This document shows, piece by piece, positions 18,894 to 27,001 of a DNA stretch of 64,000 nucleotides; within the stretch, counting starts at the first letter, position 1, and every line of letters begins with the position of its first letter. The translations under genes were made by a program, and so were the position numbers. This stretch comes from Bacteroidota bacterium (GTDB lineage Bacteria; Bacteroidota; Ignavibacteria; Palsa-1295). The notes under the pieces are model-generated. The model saw only the letters and a list, made by a program, of their open reading frames with translations. It ran no database searches and was not told the DNA's origin. The DNA lies in the NCBI GenBank assembly GCA_030706745.1, contig JAUZNX010000003.1:297730-361729 (forward strand), read 5' to 3'.

Positions 18894-19754
18894 GTGCGAC
18901 TCTTTATTGCTGCAGCTTTCTTCGTATTCGCTCAGAGCCTGTCATCAGTCGCCCTCTGCCAAACCGCCTCATTGCCACCGCCTAACTTACGAGAACGTTA
19001 CTTCTCCCCAAACGGGAACGATACGATGAGCTTCTTAATGTATCGCCTTGGCACTGATGATTGGAGTGCTGTTTCTGACCTTCAGGAAATCCAACAATTT
19101 CACACGACCGCGCACCGTCCGGAGCGTACCGACGGCGACTTTGGTGATCTTCACTTTAGTAGTGCCTCGTTGTCCAAGGATGGTCGGCTTATTCTCAAGA
19201 GATTTGTGCGACTCGTCAAGGATACCGATGCCGTCTATGACACAATGTTTGCGGGTACGTTCGATCCGGCGTTTGACACTCTTCGAGGCATTCTAATCCT
19301 AACAGACTCTCGAAAGAGAGTGATTGTGTTTGCTGGTGACAAGAAATACGTGGATACTGAGGGTCGAATTCAAGATTCGCTGATTAAGACTTTCCAATCA
19401 GCGGTGATCCGCGATGACCGACGAACCGTGGCTTCGTTCATAACATATCCCTTTCAATTAAATCGGACGAGCTATCGAGGTGCCATCCGCTTACTGAAGA
19501 TTCAGGATCAAAATCAGTTTCTACGAAAATATGATCAGATATTTAAGCCCAGAATTAGGAACGCGTTGCTAACGCTCGTTGGCCCGATTTGGTACGGTGG
19601 ACGAGCATGGGGAGATCACAACGTCATATCGCATGGGGTAAGATGGCAGGGTGCGCCGGTTACTCTCTTCTGTGGCTGCGACACAAATCCACCCAAGCTC
19701 GAGATCACTGATCTAAACATTGAGAAAAGCCTCGAAGCAGTTCACAGTCACTAA
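18894..19754 (+). CDS. Secreted protein of unknown function
   Basis: A 286-residue protein with signal peptide MRLFIAAAFFVFAQSLSSVALCQ. The GTG at 18894 is the only start that gives this signal; the overlapping ATG at 18892 is in another frame. The mature protein is mixed alpha/beta with Asp/Arg/Lys-rich stretches and a central ILTDSRKRVIVFAGDKKYVD segment. Near the end it contains VTLFCGCDTNPPK with two cysteines. I recognise no family. It has no T9SS sorting domain, so it is probably periplasmic. Part of a terminator hairpin shared with the convergent hslU gene lies inside its last codons. Confidence 0.6.
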   Translation: MRLFIAAAFFVFAQSLSSVALCQTASLPPPNLRERYFSPNGNDTMSFLMYRLGTDDWSAVSDLQEIQQFHTTAHRPERTDGDFGDLHFSSASLSKDGRLILKRFVRLVKDTDAVYDTMFAGTFDPAFDTLRGILILTDSRKRVIVFAGDKKYVDTEGRIQDSLIKTFQSAVIRDDRRTVASFITYPFQLNRTSYRGAIRLLKIQDQNQFLRKYDQIFKPRIRNALLTLVGPIWYGGRAWGDHNVISHGVRWQGAPVTLFCGCDTNPPKLEITDLNIEKSLEAVHSH

Positions 19755-19770
19755 CTGCGACTGCTTCGAG
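19731..19770. terminator. Bidirectional terminator hairpin between convergent genes
   Basis: CTCGAAGCAGT at 19731-19741 pairs perfectly with ACTGCTTCGAG at 19760-19770. The left arm lies inside the last codons of the plus-strand secreted-protein gene (stop at 19754), and the right arm ends seven bases before the hslU stop on the minus strand. The placement suits termination of both transcripts; T tracts are weak. Confidence 0.6.
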
Positions 19771-19776
19771 ACAGTC

Positions 19777-21369
19777 TTACAAAATATACTGACTCAAATC
19801 CCGATTCCTCACGACCTTCTCCAGCCGCTCATCGACGAACGCGGCGGTGATCTTCATCTGCTTCTCTTTCACCACATCCGGCACATCGAACAACACTTGT
19901 TCGAGGAGCGTCGTTAGAATGGTATGCAAACGTCGCGCGCCGATGTTCTCGACGGCCTCGTTGACTTCGAACGCGATACGCGCGATGGCTTCGATCGCAT
20001 CTGGCTGGAAGGTTACTTGGACGCCTTCGGTCGCAAGCAGCGCGGTGTATTGCTTTAGTAATGCGTTCTCGGGAATGGTGAGAATCTTCACGAAGTCATT
20101 CTGCGTCAGACTTTCAAGCTCGACGCGGATCGGGAAGCGTCCCTGCAACTCCGGAATGAGATCGCTCGGCTTGGACGTGTGGAATGCGCCGCTCGCAATA
20201 AACAAAATGTGGTCGGTCCGCACGATGCCATAGCGCGTGCTGACGTTCGATCCTTCGACGATCGGCAGCAAATCGCGCTGCACGCCTTCACGGGAAACGT
20301 CGGGACCGCCACCACCCTCTTTGCGTCCGCCACCAGCAACTTTATCGATCTCATCCAAAAAGATAATACCGGTGCTCTCGACGCGCTCGATGGCGTCGTG
20401 AACGACGGTCTCCATGTCGATCAATTTGCTGGCTTCTTCACCTTCAAATACCTCGCGGGCTTCTGCCACCGTCACGCGACGGCGCTTGCTCTTCTTCGGC
20501 AACATGCCGCCGAGAATGTCCTGAATGTTCTGTCCAATCTCGTCCATGCCGGGTCCGCCGAGCGGCCCCATGATCTGCATGGAAGCAATCGGCGGCGCTT
20601 GCTGAATATCGACCTCGATCTCTTTGGTATCGAGTTCACCGGCGCGGAGTTTCTCGCGATAGTGATTGCGCGTCTTCTCGTTCAGCTCAGCATCTTCCTT
20701 CGCTTCGGTGGGCGTTCGCGTGCGGGCTTGCGGCAGTCCGCTGATCGATGTGCTCACCGGCACGCCGGGAAACATCATTGGTGGCGGAGTTCTCGGCGCT
20801 TCGATGACCGGCGGAATCAGGATATCGAGAATGCGCTCCTCAGCATTGGCGCGCGCCTTTGGTTCGATGGCCTGCATCTGCTCGTTCTTGACCATGGTGA
20901 TGGCAAGTTCGGTCAGATCGCGGATCATCGATTCCACATCGCGGCCTACGTAGCCAACCTCGGTGTATTTCGTCGCTTCGACTTTCAGGAATGGCGCACC
21001 AGCCAGACGGGCCAGACGCCGAGCGATTTCGGTCTTGCCAACACCTGTCGGACCGATCAGGATAATGTTATTCGGCATGATCTCCTCGCGGAGCGCATCC
21101 GGCACCTGCTGCCGGCGCCAGCGATTGCGCAAGGCGATCGCGACTGAACGCTTCGCGTTCGATTGTCCGATGATGTACTTATCCAGTTCATGGACGATCT
21201 GATGCGGCGTGTATTGATGCATCGCACTCGCGACCACCACCGCTTCGGAAGTCTCGCCATTCTTCTGTCCGTCGGAGACCTTAACGATCTCCTCGCCTAC
21301 CGGCGAGTCGCTCACGGGCGTGTCGCCGACGGGCGTAACGGTTGTTGATTTCTTGCCTTTTCCGGCCAT
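19777..21369 (-). CDS. hslU: HslU (ClpY) ATPase subunit of the HslVU protease
   Basis: A AAA+ unfoldase that feeds substrates to the HslV peptidase in the cytoplasm. Visible are the IIGQ start of the AAA module ([20 protein letters not shown]), Walker [10 protein letters not shown], the pore loop GYVGRD, Walker [11 protein letters not shown], sensor-type [15 protein letters not shown], and the C-terminal [19 protein letters not shown] that docks into HslV. It has 530 residues against about 440 in E. coli; the surplus is a low-complexity N-terminal tail of about 48 residues ([13 protein letters not shown]) and a longer I-domain. I start at ATG 21369; the internal Met before HQYTPHQIV would remove the tail. 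It lies downstream of hslV, separated by 112 bases that hold a REPIN. Confidence 0.96.
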   Translation of the reverse strand: MAGKGKKSTTVTPVGDTPVSDSPVGEEIVKVSDGQKNGETSEAVVVASAMHQYTPHQIVHELDKYIIGQSNAKRSVAIALRNRWRRQQVPDALREEIMPNNIILIGPTGVGKTEIARRLARLAGAPFLKVEATKYTEVGYVGRDVESMIRDLTELAITMVKNEQMQAIEPKARANAEERILDILIPPVIEAPRTPPPMMFPGVPVSTSISGLPQARTRTPTEAKEDAELNEKTRNHYREKLRAGELDTKEIEVDIQQAPPIASMQIMGPLGGPGMDEIGQNIQDILGGMLPKKSKRRRVTVAEAREVFEGEEASKLIDMETVVHDAIERVESTGIIFLDEIDKVAGGGRKEGGGGPDVSREGVQRDLLPIVEGSNVSTRYGIVRTDHILFIASGAFHTSKPSDLIPELQGRFPIRVELESLTQNDFVKILTIPENALLKQYTALLATEGVQVTFQPDAIEAIARIAFEVNEAVENIGARRLHTILTTLLEQVLFDVPDVVKEKQMKITAAFVDERLEKVVRNRDLSQYIL

Positions 21370-21394
21370 TCTGTAAGTGCTAAATCTTGATTCT

Positions 21395-21475
21395 GTAGCC
21401 GTACCCTTTAGGGTACGTAGTTCATTTGGCAGCGCGCTCACATATCGCATGACGCAGGCTGAAGCCTGCGGCTAC
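21395..21475. repeat. REPIN: inverted pair of GTAG-headed REP palindromes
   Basis: The 112 bases between hslV and hslU contain two palindromes in inverted orientation. The left unit is GTAGCCG followed by the stem GTACCC-TTTA-GGGTAC. The right unit, read on the minus strand, is GTAGCCG followed by CGCAGGCT-TC-AGCCTGCG. The outer heptamers GTAGCCG and CGGCTAC are exact reverse complements although the two stems differ. REPs headed by GTAG next to an imperfect palindrome are the substrates of RAYT (TnpA-REP) transposases, and an inverted pair forms a REPIN. Confidence 0.7.
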
Positions 21476-21481
21476 CGATGC

Positions 21482-22018
21482 TTAATCCAGAGATTCGATT
21501 GAAAGATTCGTATTACTATAAATGCAAATTTCTCCGGCGATCTTAAGCGAGGATTCCACGATCTCGCGCGTGGACATCGCGGGATTGCTTTGCATGAACG
21601 CGCGCGCCGCAGCAAGCGCGTATGGTCCGCCAGATCCGATCGCCACGATGCCATTCTCCGGTTCGATCACGTCGCCGGTGCCAGAAAGCAGAAATGCATT
21701 CTCGCGGCTTACGACTGCAAGCATCGCCTCCAGGCGCCGAAGATATTTATCGCTCCGCCAGTCGCGACCGAGCTCAACGACAGCGCGTGGTACGTTGCCG
21801 CGATACTCTTCGAGCTTCTTGTTGAACCGATCGTAGAGTGTGAGCGCATCGCTGGTCGAGCCGGCGAATCCGGCGATGACAGTGCCATTTCCAAGCATAC
21901 GCAATTTCTTTGCGTTCGATTTCATCACGGTCTGCCCGGTCGTAACCTGACCATCCGAGCCAAGCGCAGCTTTGCCGTCCTTAACGACACCGAGAACAGT
22001 AGTAGATCTGATTAACAT
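21482..22018 (-). CDS. hslV: HslV (ClpQ) peptidase subunit of the HslVU protease
   Basis: The proteasome-beta-like threonine peptidase of the HslVU complex. The 178-residue product begins MLIRSTTVLGVVKDGKAALG. Removal of the five-residue propeptide leaves Thr6 as the catalytic N-terminal nucleophile (TTV motif), and the Lys of NAKKLRML corresponds to the conserved active-site region. GSGGPYALAAARA is the standard HslV signature. The normal length is about 175 residues. It is the upstream gene of the hslV-hslU pair. A REPIN lies 9 bases upstream of its start, so the promoter must overlap or precede that repeat. Confidence 0.97.
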   Translation of the reverse strand: MLIRSTTVLGVVKDGKAALGSDGQVTTGQTVMKSNAKKLRMLGNGTVIAGFAGSTSDALTLYDRFNKKLEEYRGNVPRAVVELGRDWRSDKYLRRLEAMLAVVSRENAFLLSGTGDVIEPENGIVAIGSGGPYALAAARAFMQSNPAMSTREIVESSLKIAGEICIYSNTNLSIESLD

Positions 22019-22026
22019 TATTGATC

Positions 22027-22087
22027 GTAGGGGTTAATGGCATTAACCCGTGCTTCGAAAAAACGGGCTAATGCCATTAGCCCCTAC
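22027..22087. repeat. REPIN: large inverted pair of GTAG-headed REPs
   Basis: A 61-base element with arms GTAGGGGTTAATGGCATTAA and (on the minus strand) GTAGGGGCTAATGGCATTAG, separated by about 12 bases. Each arm is itself palindromic (GGGTTAAT-GGC-ATTAACCC and GGGCTAAT-GCC-ATTAGCCC). It fits the RAYT-type REPIN layout of two GTAG-headed REPs in opposite orientation. It sits between hslV and the C39-like peptidase gene and could also form a strong RNA hairpin affecting either transcript. Confidence 0.75.
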
Positions 22088-22099
22088 ATCGTAAAATTC

Positions 22100-22963
22100 C
22101 TATTCCCCGTACAGCGCCTCTTCCAGCGGTTCGTGCGTTGTTGCCCAGGTCATGAGCAGCGCGGCGAATGAAGCGATGGTCCGCTTTTCGTCCTCTTGAC
22201 GAATAACGAGTCCATACGTTTCAGCGACGAACCGCATGTTGCTGAGAACACGCCGAAGCTTTGCATCGGTCGTTTGACCATGCCAATATTGCACGGTTTC
22301 CAGCAACATTTTTCGATGACGCCGCAGGAATTCAGCCATCGAGATTGTATCCGAGCGGCCATCGCGAGTGTGTCCCGGCCGAGCGATATTCAACAAATCG
22401 CTGACGTATTCATCGAAATGTTTGATGAAGTGCGCATTGCCCGGACGCCGCAAGAACTGCGCGCGCTTCAGCGAAAAATTCGCTTTCGATTGCACGCGGA
22501 ACCGTGGTCTCAGGACGTACAAGTCGTAAAATTGTTGCAGCTTGCCATCGCGGTCGTACTCGTTAAACACCCAGCGGCGCTTGAGTTCGCTCCAGGCTGG
22601 AATGCGCACGACCGGGTCCTTTTCGCTATCGATAACAACGAAGCGTTCCGAACGGGCGTCAAAACCAACGATCGTGACCCAATGTCCCCACTGGTTGATG
22701 CAGATCATGCACGGCCGGCCCGTTGTCAAAGCGGCTTTTAAGGCCCGAAATGCCGCATCTTCGGTAACTTTCCGGATTTCGATCAGCCGGCAATCGAACT
22801 TCTCGGCGGCGCGGCGGAGCATTCTCTCGTCCGTCCCCTCTTTCGTCGTTTTCGCCGCTTTGGTCAGCGATTCCTCGTCCACAAACCGGCCAACGATCGC
22901 CAGCGCGTGCTTAATCGCGAACGGACCACACTGCCACCGGTTATTTTGAGGATAAAAGCCCAT
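22100..22963 (-). CDS. C39-like cysteine peptidase, stand-alone
   Basis: A 287-residue protein whose first 120 residues are a papain-like C39/C39_2 peptidase domain. Q6 in YPQNN and C12 in QCGP form the oxyanion hole and nucleophile, H94 in GHWVTIVGFD is the general base, and D112 in VIDSEKDP completes the triad. The C39 fold in bacteriocin ABC exporters cuts double-Gly leaders, but here no ABC parts are attached. The C-terminal 150 residues are basic and helical with no recognised domain. There is no signal peptide, so it should act in the cytoplasm. It is divergent from a short Cys-containing membrane protein gene 250-300 bases away, a possible but unproven substrate. Confidence 0.75.
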   Translation of the reverse strand: MGFYPQNNRWQCGPFAIKHALAIVGRFVDEESLTKAAKTTKEGTDERMLRRAAEKFDCRLIEIRKVTEDAAFRALKAALTTGRPCMICINQWGHWVTIVGFDARSERFVVIDSEKDPVVRIPAWSELKRRWVFNEYDRDGKLQQFYDLYVLRPRFRVQSKANFSLKRAQFLRRPGNAHFIKHFDEYVSDLLNIARPGHTRDGRSDTISMAEFLRRHRKMLLETVQYWHGQTTDAKLRRVLSNMRFVAETYGLVIRQEDEKRTIASFAALLMTWATTHEPLEEALYGE

Positions 22964-23033
22964 GAGCGCCCCTTCAACAGGGGTATGGCGGAGAGGGTTT
23001 AGGGTATGGGGTGCCGGTCCCAGTTTCTTCCCA

Positions 23034-23231
23034 TTATCCCGTGCTGATTATTGCCTCGACTGGCGATCCTCTTCCGTCGAATAATATCGGTTGCCAGAAA
23101 GAACACGCTTTGTCGTACTTCCTGTCGTAATTGATTACCTCCCCGTCCCGGCATTTTTGTAGCGATTGATTTATCAATCGAATTTCAACCAACAAACTTA
23201 CTATCAGACCGATGATGACAATAGCAGACAT
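23034..23231 (-). CDS. Possible small membrane protein (65 residues)
   Basis: The frame begins with ATG at 23231 and reads MSAIVIIGLIVSLLVEIRLI, a single membrane helix, then a soluble tail containing EVINYDRKYDKACSFWQPIL. The composition reads like real protein and the region would otherwise be empty. Against it, the start overlaps the start of the divergent plus-strand gene by about 20 bases. If both are real, the plus-strand gene may begin at its internal ATG at 23260. Confidence 0.3.
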   Translation of the reverse strand: MSAIVIIGLIVSLLVEIRLINQSLQKCRDGEVINYDRKYDKACSFWQPILFDGRGSPVEAIISTG

Positions 23232-23583
23232 TAATGCGATTCAGAACCATCCGACTGCAATGGACGACATTCGAACGAAGCTACGCGCCTCGTTTTCACA
23301 GGCCGAGGTCACAGACGATCAACTCGACCAGGCGCTGGAACAAGCGCAACAACTTGCTCCGAGCACTGAGTTGGGACAACTTCCTTCTGTCCCAGCCGAT
23401 CCTTGCGGCATTTGCAAGCAAGCGGCATTGCAGATCTATAATGCGGCCATCGCTTCGATCGCGAATCTCTTCATTCTTCTAAGGCTGGCAATTACTGCAG
23501 CATTAGAACTCGCTTACTGGTGGGCTTTGCAGCGATGTGGTCCATGCCCGGATCCAATAGCCGCACCAGCAAGCGGGAATTGA
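23212..23583 (+). CDS. Small protein with acidic N-terminus and Cys-flanked hydrophobic C-terminus
   Basis: A 123-residue protein of unknown family. Residues 1-60 are polar and acidic with a helical pattern (VTDDQLDQALEQAQQLA). The rest begins ADPCGICKQA, continues as a membrane-length hydrophobic helix (LFILLRLAITAALELAYWW) and ends with RCGPCPDP. The two CxxC-like pairs on either side of the helix are notable. The layout of acidic leader plus Cys-rich hydrophobic core resembles some peptide precursors, but no double-Gly site is visible. ATG 23212, 23215 and 23260 are all possible starts. It is divergent from the C39-like peptidase and is followed by another small membrane protein. Confidence 0.55.
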   Translation: MMTIADINAIQNHPTAMDDIRTKLRASFSQAEVTDDQLDQALEQAQQLAPSTELGQLPSVPADPCGICKQAALQIYNAAIASIANLFILLRLAITAALELAYWWALQRCGPCPDPIAAPASGN

Positions 23584-23653
23584 GAATATGAACAGGGGCA
23601 TTGGCTAGGGTCTCTGCCCCAATCTTCAAACACTCTAAGCAATACAACACACA

Positions 23654-24037
23654 ATGGACGTTACTCAACTAATACCCATCCTCGCGGCGCTTGCCGCTGC
23701 GAGTGAGCGCCTCGTCGAGACACTAAAGAGCTTTCTTCCATTCCTTTCGTCTCCGCCGACGAAAGCGTCGCAAGCCGCAGCCGATCCGAAAGCAGATCGA
23801 CGCAGAGAAGGAGCCATTAGCCTGCTCGCCATCCTGAGCGGAATAGCGACCGTTTGCATGGCCAACCAACTATCGATATTCAATTCGATTTTTCCGCCGC
23901 GTACTCTTCCACCAGGTGTCAACATATCCGACTTCTGGCCAACGATCATACTTGGTATTCTCGTCGCCGGTGGCTCCAGACTTTGGAATCCCTTGGTCGA
24001 GTGGCTTAAGGCGATCAAGGACGCGAAGAAACCATGA
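23654..24037 (+). CDS. Small membrane protein, holin-like in shape
   Basis: A 127-residue protein with an amphipathic N-terminal helix (LIPILAALAAASERLVETLK), a polar linker rich in Ala/Lys/Asp, and two hydrophobic segments at about 57-75 (AISLLAILSGIATVCMA) and 97-107 (TIILGILVAGG). It ends in a basic amphipathic tail, RLWNPLVEWLKAIKDAKKP. Size and topology resemble holins or other small membrane proteins, but no motif proves this and no lysin or phage gene is nearby. It lies in the same orientation as the neighbouring small genes, with gaps of 70 and 52 bases. Confidence 0.6.
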   Translation: MDVTQLIPILAALAAASERLVETLKSFLPFLSSPPTKASQAAADPKADRRREGAISLLAILSGIATVCMANQLSIFNSIFPPRTLPPGVNISDFWPTIILGILVAGGSRLWNPLVEWLKAIKDAKKP

Positions 24038-24089
24038 CTATCGAACAGGTTCACTAACCATACACAATAACATCTTGGAGGATTTTGAC

Positions 24090-24659
24090 ATGAAGAAGAT
24101 TCTTTTGTGCGCAGCACTTCTCGCAATCGCTTCAGTGAACGCAAGCGGGCAGGCCGGCAATAGCAACTATAGGGTCATTTATAACGGCGAGCGAATTCTG
24201 GTGCAACATGGCAATCCGAATTCGTACTTGAAGCAGCCGTTCTGGTACAAGTTATGTGATCTGTCGAAGGGCAAGAAGGTGAGCCTTTCATTTAAAGGAA
24301 ATCTCTTCCAATATTACCCTGGAGTAGTGGACAATCAACCTATTCCATTCCCATCTGGATCATACAACCAAGGAGGATGCAGCCCTGGAGCCGCCCCGCT
24401 CAAATTTAGTCTATTGATTCAAAAGAGGAAGGATGATGGAATCATTGATCAGATTCCTCTTACATCGTATTCAATAGACATTGGACCATACGAATCCAAT
24501 GTGTTGGTCTATTTCAGTGCTCAAGAACAAAACATTTTCCCTTTCGGGAATTGTAATCAATCGGAGCTCTATGTGGGCCGAACTCACGATTCGCAAAGCG
24601 AACTTCCAGCGAATCATATTCCAACCCCTCTGGAGTACTCATACCGAACAATTCGATAA
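24090..24659 (+). CDS. Secreted protein of unknown function
   Basis: A 189-residue protein with signal peptide MKKILLCAALLAIASVNASG. A clear Shine-Dalgarno site, GGAGG at 24076-24080, lies nine bases before the ATG, which is unusual for this genome and fixes the start. The mature protein is strand-rich with three cysteines and the segment IGPYESNVLVYFSAQEQ. The lipoprotein at 27.0 kb carries a similar segment, IGPFESN. No domain is recognised. Only 11 bases separate its stop from the PhcB-like methyltransferase start, so the two are probably in one operon with the following oxoamine synthase. Confidence 0.7.
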   Translation: MKKILLCAALLAIASVNASGQAGNSNYRVIYNGERILVQHGNPNSYLKQPFWYKLCDLSKGKKVSLSFKGNLFQYYPGVVDNQPIPFPSGSYNQGGCSPGAAPLKFSLLIQKRKDDGIIDQIPLTSYSIDIGPYESNVLVYFSAQEQNIFPFGNCNQSELYVGRTHDSQSELPANHIPTPLEYSYRTIR

Positions 24660-24670
24660 CCGAGGCCATC

Positions 24671-25603
24671 ATGCACCCAGACATCGAACAACAGATCGAG
24701 AGCTTCGTCGCATTCTTGCCGGAAATCGAGCAAATGCCGCTCGCGGCGTTCGAAGCAGAGCTACACGCGAAGCTCAACGCCATCGTCGCCATGAGCGATA
24801 ACTATCCGCAGCAGCGGGAGGCATTTCGCCAATCGTTGCTCGACAAAACGGATGGCGAAATCCAGAAGGGCTTGATGAACCGGCAAATGCGTCAGAAGCC
24901 GTTTGGATATGCCGGAGACTTCCGGGTTATCGACTGGATGTACAAGCACATTCGCGACGTCGATATTCTGAGCGGGTTTTGGGACGACTTCTGCCACCGG
25001 CAGGCGGCGGCGGAGTCCGTTCGCAATCGGAAGGAACACCTGAAGACGACGTTAGCGGAAATCGTGCTTAAGAAGCGCGGGCCAGTCCGTGTGCTCGATT
25101 TTGCATCCGGCCCGTGCCGCGATGTGGCCGAAGCGATCGAGACCGCTGGCGGTGCGTGCCACGGCAGCACATTCCATTGTGTGGACATGGAGCCGAAGGC
25201 AATAGAATATGCCCAGAAGGTCACGAACCCGTATGCAAAACTTGTGCACTTCAAATGGGAGTGCGGAAACGTCTTCCGCTTCCGGTCCGAAGAGCAATTC
25301 GATCTGGTCTGGTGCGCGGGGCTTTTCGACTACCTGAACGATAAGCTCGCCATCGCGCTCATTGCGCGAATGTGGAATCTTACCGCGCCGGGCGGACGGA
25401 TCGTCGTCGGAAATTTCCATCCGAGCAATCCGACGCGCAACTACATCGAGTGGTGCATGGACTGGGTGCTCATTCACCGCACCGAGGACGAACTCCGCGC
25501 CCTCGGACTCGCCGCCGGTATCCCGGCCGATCGCATCTCGATCGACCGGGAGCCGCTGGGGGTATGCATATTCTTAACGGCATCAAAAGAGAAGGTCGCT
25601 TGA
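24671..25603 (+). CDS. PhcB-like class I SAM-dependent methyltransferase
   Basis: A 310-residue enzyme. The helical N-terminal part holds NRQMRQKPFGYAGDF (residues 70-84), followed by AAESVRNRKEHL. The Rossmann part has motif I VLDFASGPCRDV (141-152), an acidic residue in HCVDMEP (D172), and then WCAGLFDYLND, GGRIVVGNFHPSNPTRNYIE and DWVLIHRTEDEL. The GYAGD, CAGLFDYL and PSNPxRNxxExxxxWxLIxR blocks are, as I recall them, those of proteins annotated as 3-hydroxypalmitate methyl ester (3-OH PAME) synthases like Ralstonia PhcB, which methylate a fatty acid to make a quorum signal. GAGG at 24661-24664 precedes the start. Its stop is one base before the start of the alpha-oxoamine synthase, so it very likely works with it. 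The true substrate is unknown. Confidence 0.8.
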   Translation: MHPDIEQQIESFVAFLPEIEQMPLAAFEAELHAKLNAIVAMSDNYPQQREAFRQSLLDKTDGEIQKGLMNRQMRQKPFGYAGDFRVIDWMYKHIRDVDILSGFWDDFCHRQAAAESVRNRKEHLKTTLAEIVLKKRGPVRVLDFASGPCRDVAEAIETAGGACHGSTFHCVDMEPKAIEYAQKVTNPYAKLVHFKWECGNVFRFRSEEQFDLVWCAGLFDYLNDKLAIALIARMWNLTAPGGRIVVGNFHPSNPTRNYIEWCMDWVLIHRTEDELRALGLAAGIPADRISIDREPLGVCIFLTASKEKVA

Positions 25604-25604
25604 A

Positions 25605-26927
25605 ATGGACATCATATCAACTTCATTGGCCTTAAATAAGAGCTTGGCGCACTTCGCCCGGCCACGAGGACATAACCTGTTGTCTCGTACAGAGCCGTTC
25701 TTTGAATGGCAAGAGGAACGCAGAAATGCCGGCCTCTGGCCATACTCCAGAATCATGATCGAGCGGCCTGACAGTAGCGGCATGCTGAGAGACGAGCGTG
25801 GCACTGTGAGGCGCGGCTTGAACTTCGCTTCGCAGGACTACTTGTCGCTCGCGAGTCATCCGGCTATCATTGCCGCAGCGGCTGAAGCACTCCACACATT
25901 TGGGCCACACTCTGCTGGATCGCCCGTGCTGACTGGTAACACGACGCTTTCTTCACGGCTCGAACGCGAGATTTCCGACTTCGTCGGGATGGAGCACGTG
26001 CTGCTTTTCCCGACCGGATGGGCTGCCGGGTTTGGAGCGATCACCGGACTCGTGCGCCCATACGATCATATTCTGATCGATTCGCTCGCGCACGCGTGTC
26101 TGCAAGCGGGTGCGAACGCGGCCACGCAAAACGTCCGGCAATACCGGCACCTCGATGCGGAATCGCTCCGCTCCATGCTTGTAACGATTCGTGCAACGGA
26201 TTCCGAAAATGGAATCCTAATCATTACGGAAGGACTCTTCTCCATGGATTCCGATGTGCCCGAGATCGAGCGGCTTCAGGCACTCGCCCATGAGTACGAC
26301 GCGACATTGTTCGTTGACGTTGCTCACGATTTTGGGGCAACTGGTCCGGGCGGCGCAGGCACTATTGCACGGCAACATATGCTGGGCAAAGTGGACCTCG
26401 TGATGGGCAGCTTTTCCAAGACCTTTGCTTCGAATGGCGGGTTCCTCGCGTCGAATCGCGCAGCAGTCTGGCAAACCGTGAAGTATTACGGTGGCACGCA
26501 TATTTTTTCCAATGCTCTGTCGCCGATCCAGGCTGCGGTCGTTTCCGAGGCGCTTCGGATTGTGCGCTCCGAGGCAGGCGAAGAGCTGCGGCAGAAGAAC
26601 CGTGCGGTGAGCGAGCTCCTTCGCACCGAACTTCACACGCACGGCCTGCGCGTGGCCGGCGAACCAAGCCCAATCGTGCCGGTCATGATCGGAAGTGAGA
26701 AGATTGCGCGAATTGCCAGCAAACTCATCGCGGAGCGCGGTCTGCTGGCGAATCTCGTCGAATTTCCTGCCGTGGCGGTCGGGACAGCTCGCTTTCGAAT
26801 GCAGTGCATGGCGGGACACCGAGCCGATGCCACGCGCGACGCCGCACGGATCATTGGCGAAGCTGTCAGGGATGCAACGAATTACATTAATGGAACAGCG
26901 TTAGGAGATCCGAACCAATCACGCTAA
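25605..26927 (+). CDS. Alpha-oxoamine synthase family PLP enzyme (AONS/KBL/CqsA-like)
   Basis: A 440-residue fold-type I PLP enzyme of the family that condenses an amino acid with an acyl-CoA and loses CO2. Seen are FASQDYLSLASHPAI (72-88), HSAGSPVLTGNTTLSSRLE (102-120), FVDVAHDFGATGPGG (236-250, with D238 and H241 for PLP), and GSFSKTFASNGGF (268-280) with K272 as the Schiff-base lysine. Family members include BioF, glycine C-acetyltransferase, serine palmitoyltransferase and the signal synthases CqsA and LqsA. No biotin or threonine-degradation genes are nearby; the partner is a PhcB-like methyltransferase one base upstream. A role in making a long-chain amino- or hydroxy-ketone signal or lipid is therefore inferred. 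The gene ends before a bidirectional terminator. Confidence 0.82.
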   Translation: MDIISTSLALNKSLAHFARPRGHNLLSRTEPFFEWQEERRNAGLWPYSRIMIERPDSSGMLRDERGTVRRGLNFASQDYLSLASHPAIIAAAAEALHTFGPHSAGSPVLTGNTTLSSRLEREISDFVGMEHVLLFPTGWAAGFGAITGLVRPYDHILIDSLAHACLQAGANAATQNVRQYRHLDAESLRSMLVTIRATDSENGILIITEGLFSMDSDVPEIERLQALAHEYDATLFVDVAHDFGATGPGGAGTIARQHMLGKVDLVMGSFSKTFASNGGFLASNRAAVWQTVKYYGGTHIFSNALSPIQAAVVSEALRIVRSEAGEELRQKNRAVSELLRTELHTHGLRVAGEPSPIVPVMIGSEKIARIASKLIAERGLLANLVEFPAVAVGTARFRMQCMAGHRADATRDAARIIGEAVRDATNYINGTALGDPNQSR

Positions 26928-26948
26928 AACTACAGCACACAGCCGGTA

Positions 26949-26979
26949 TCCCTGTCGATCACATAACGATCGGCAGGGA
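26949..26979. terminator. Bidirectional terminator hairpin
   Basis: TCCCTGTCGATC at 26949-26960 pairs with GATCGGCAGGGA at 26968-26979 around the loop ACATAAC, twelve pairs with one G-T wobble. It lies in the 74-base gap between the convergent oxoamine synthase and lipoprotein genes and should end both transcripts. Confidence 0.65.
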
Positions 26980-27001
26980 GCACGCAGGGGAAAATCATCA
27001 C

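Noticed and set aside
20179..21147. 322-codon plus-strand frame opposite hslU
   Set aside because: It is an antisense shadow of a conserved gene and reads as Arg/His-rich sequence without domain features.
23654..24037. Prophage holin
   Set aside because: No lysin, integrase, capsid or tail gene is nearby; only the size and helices fit.
25605..26927. Calling the oxoamine synthase bioF
   Set aside because: No bioA, bioB, bioD or bioC gene is adjacent and the partner is a PhcB-like methyltransferase, so a specific name is not supported.
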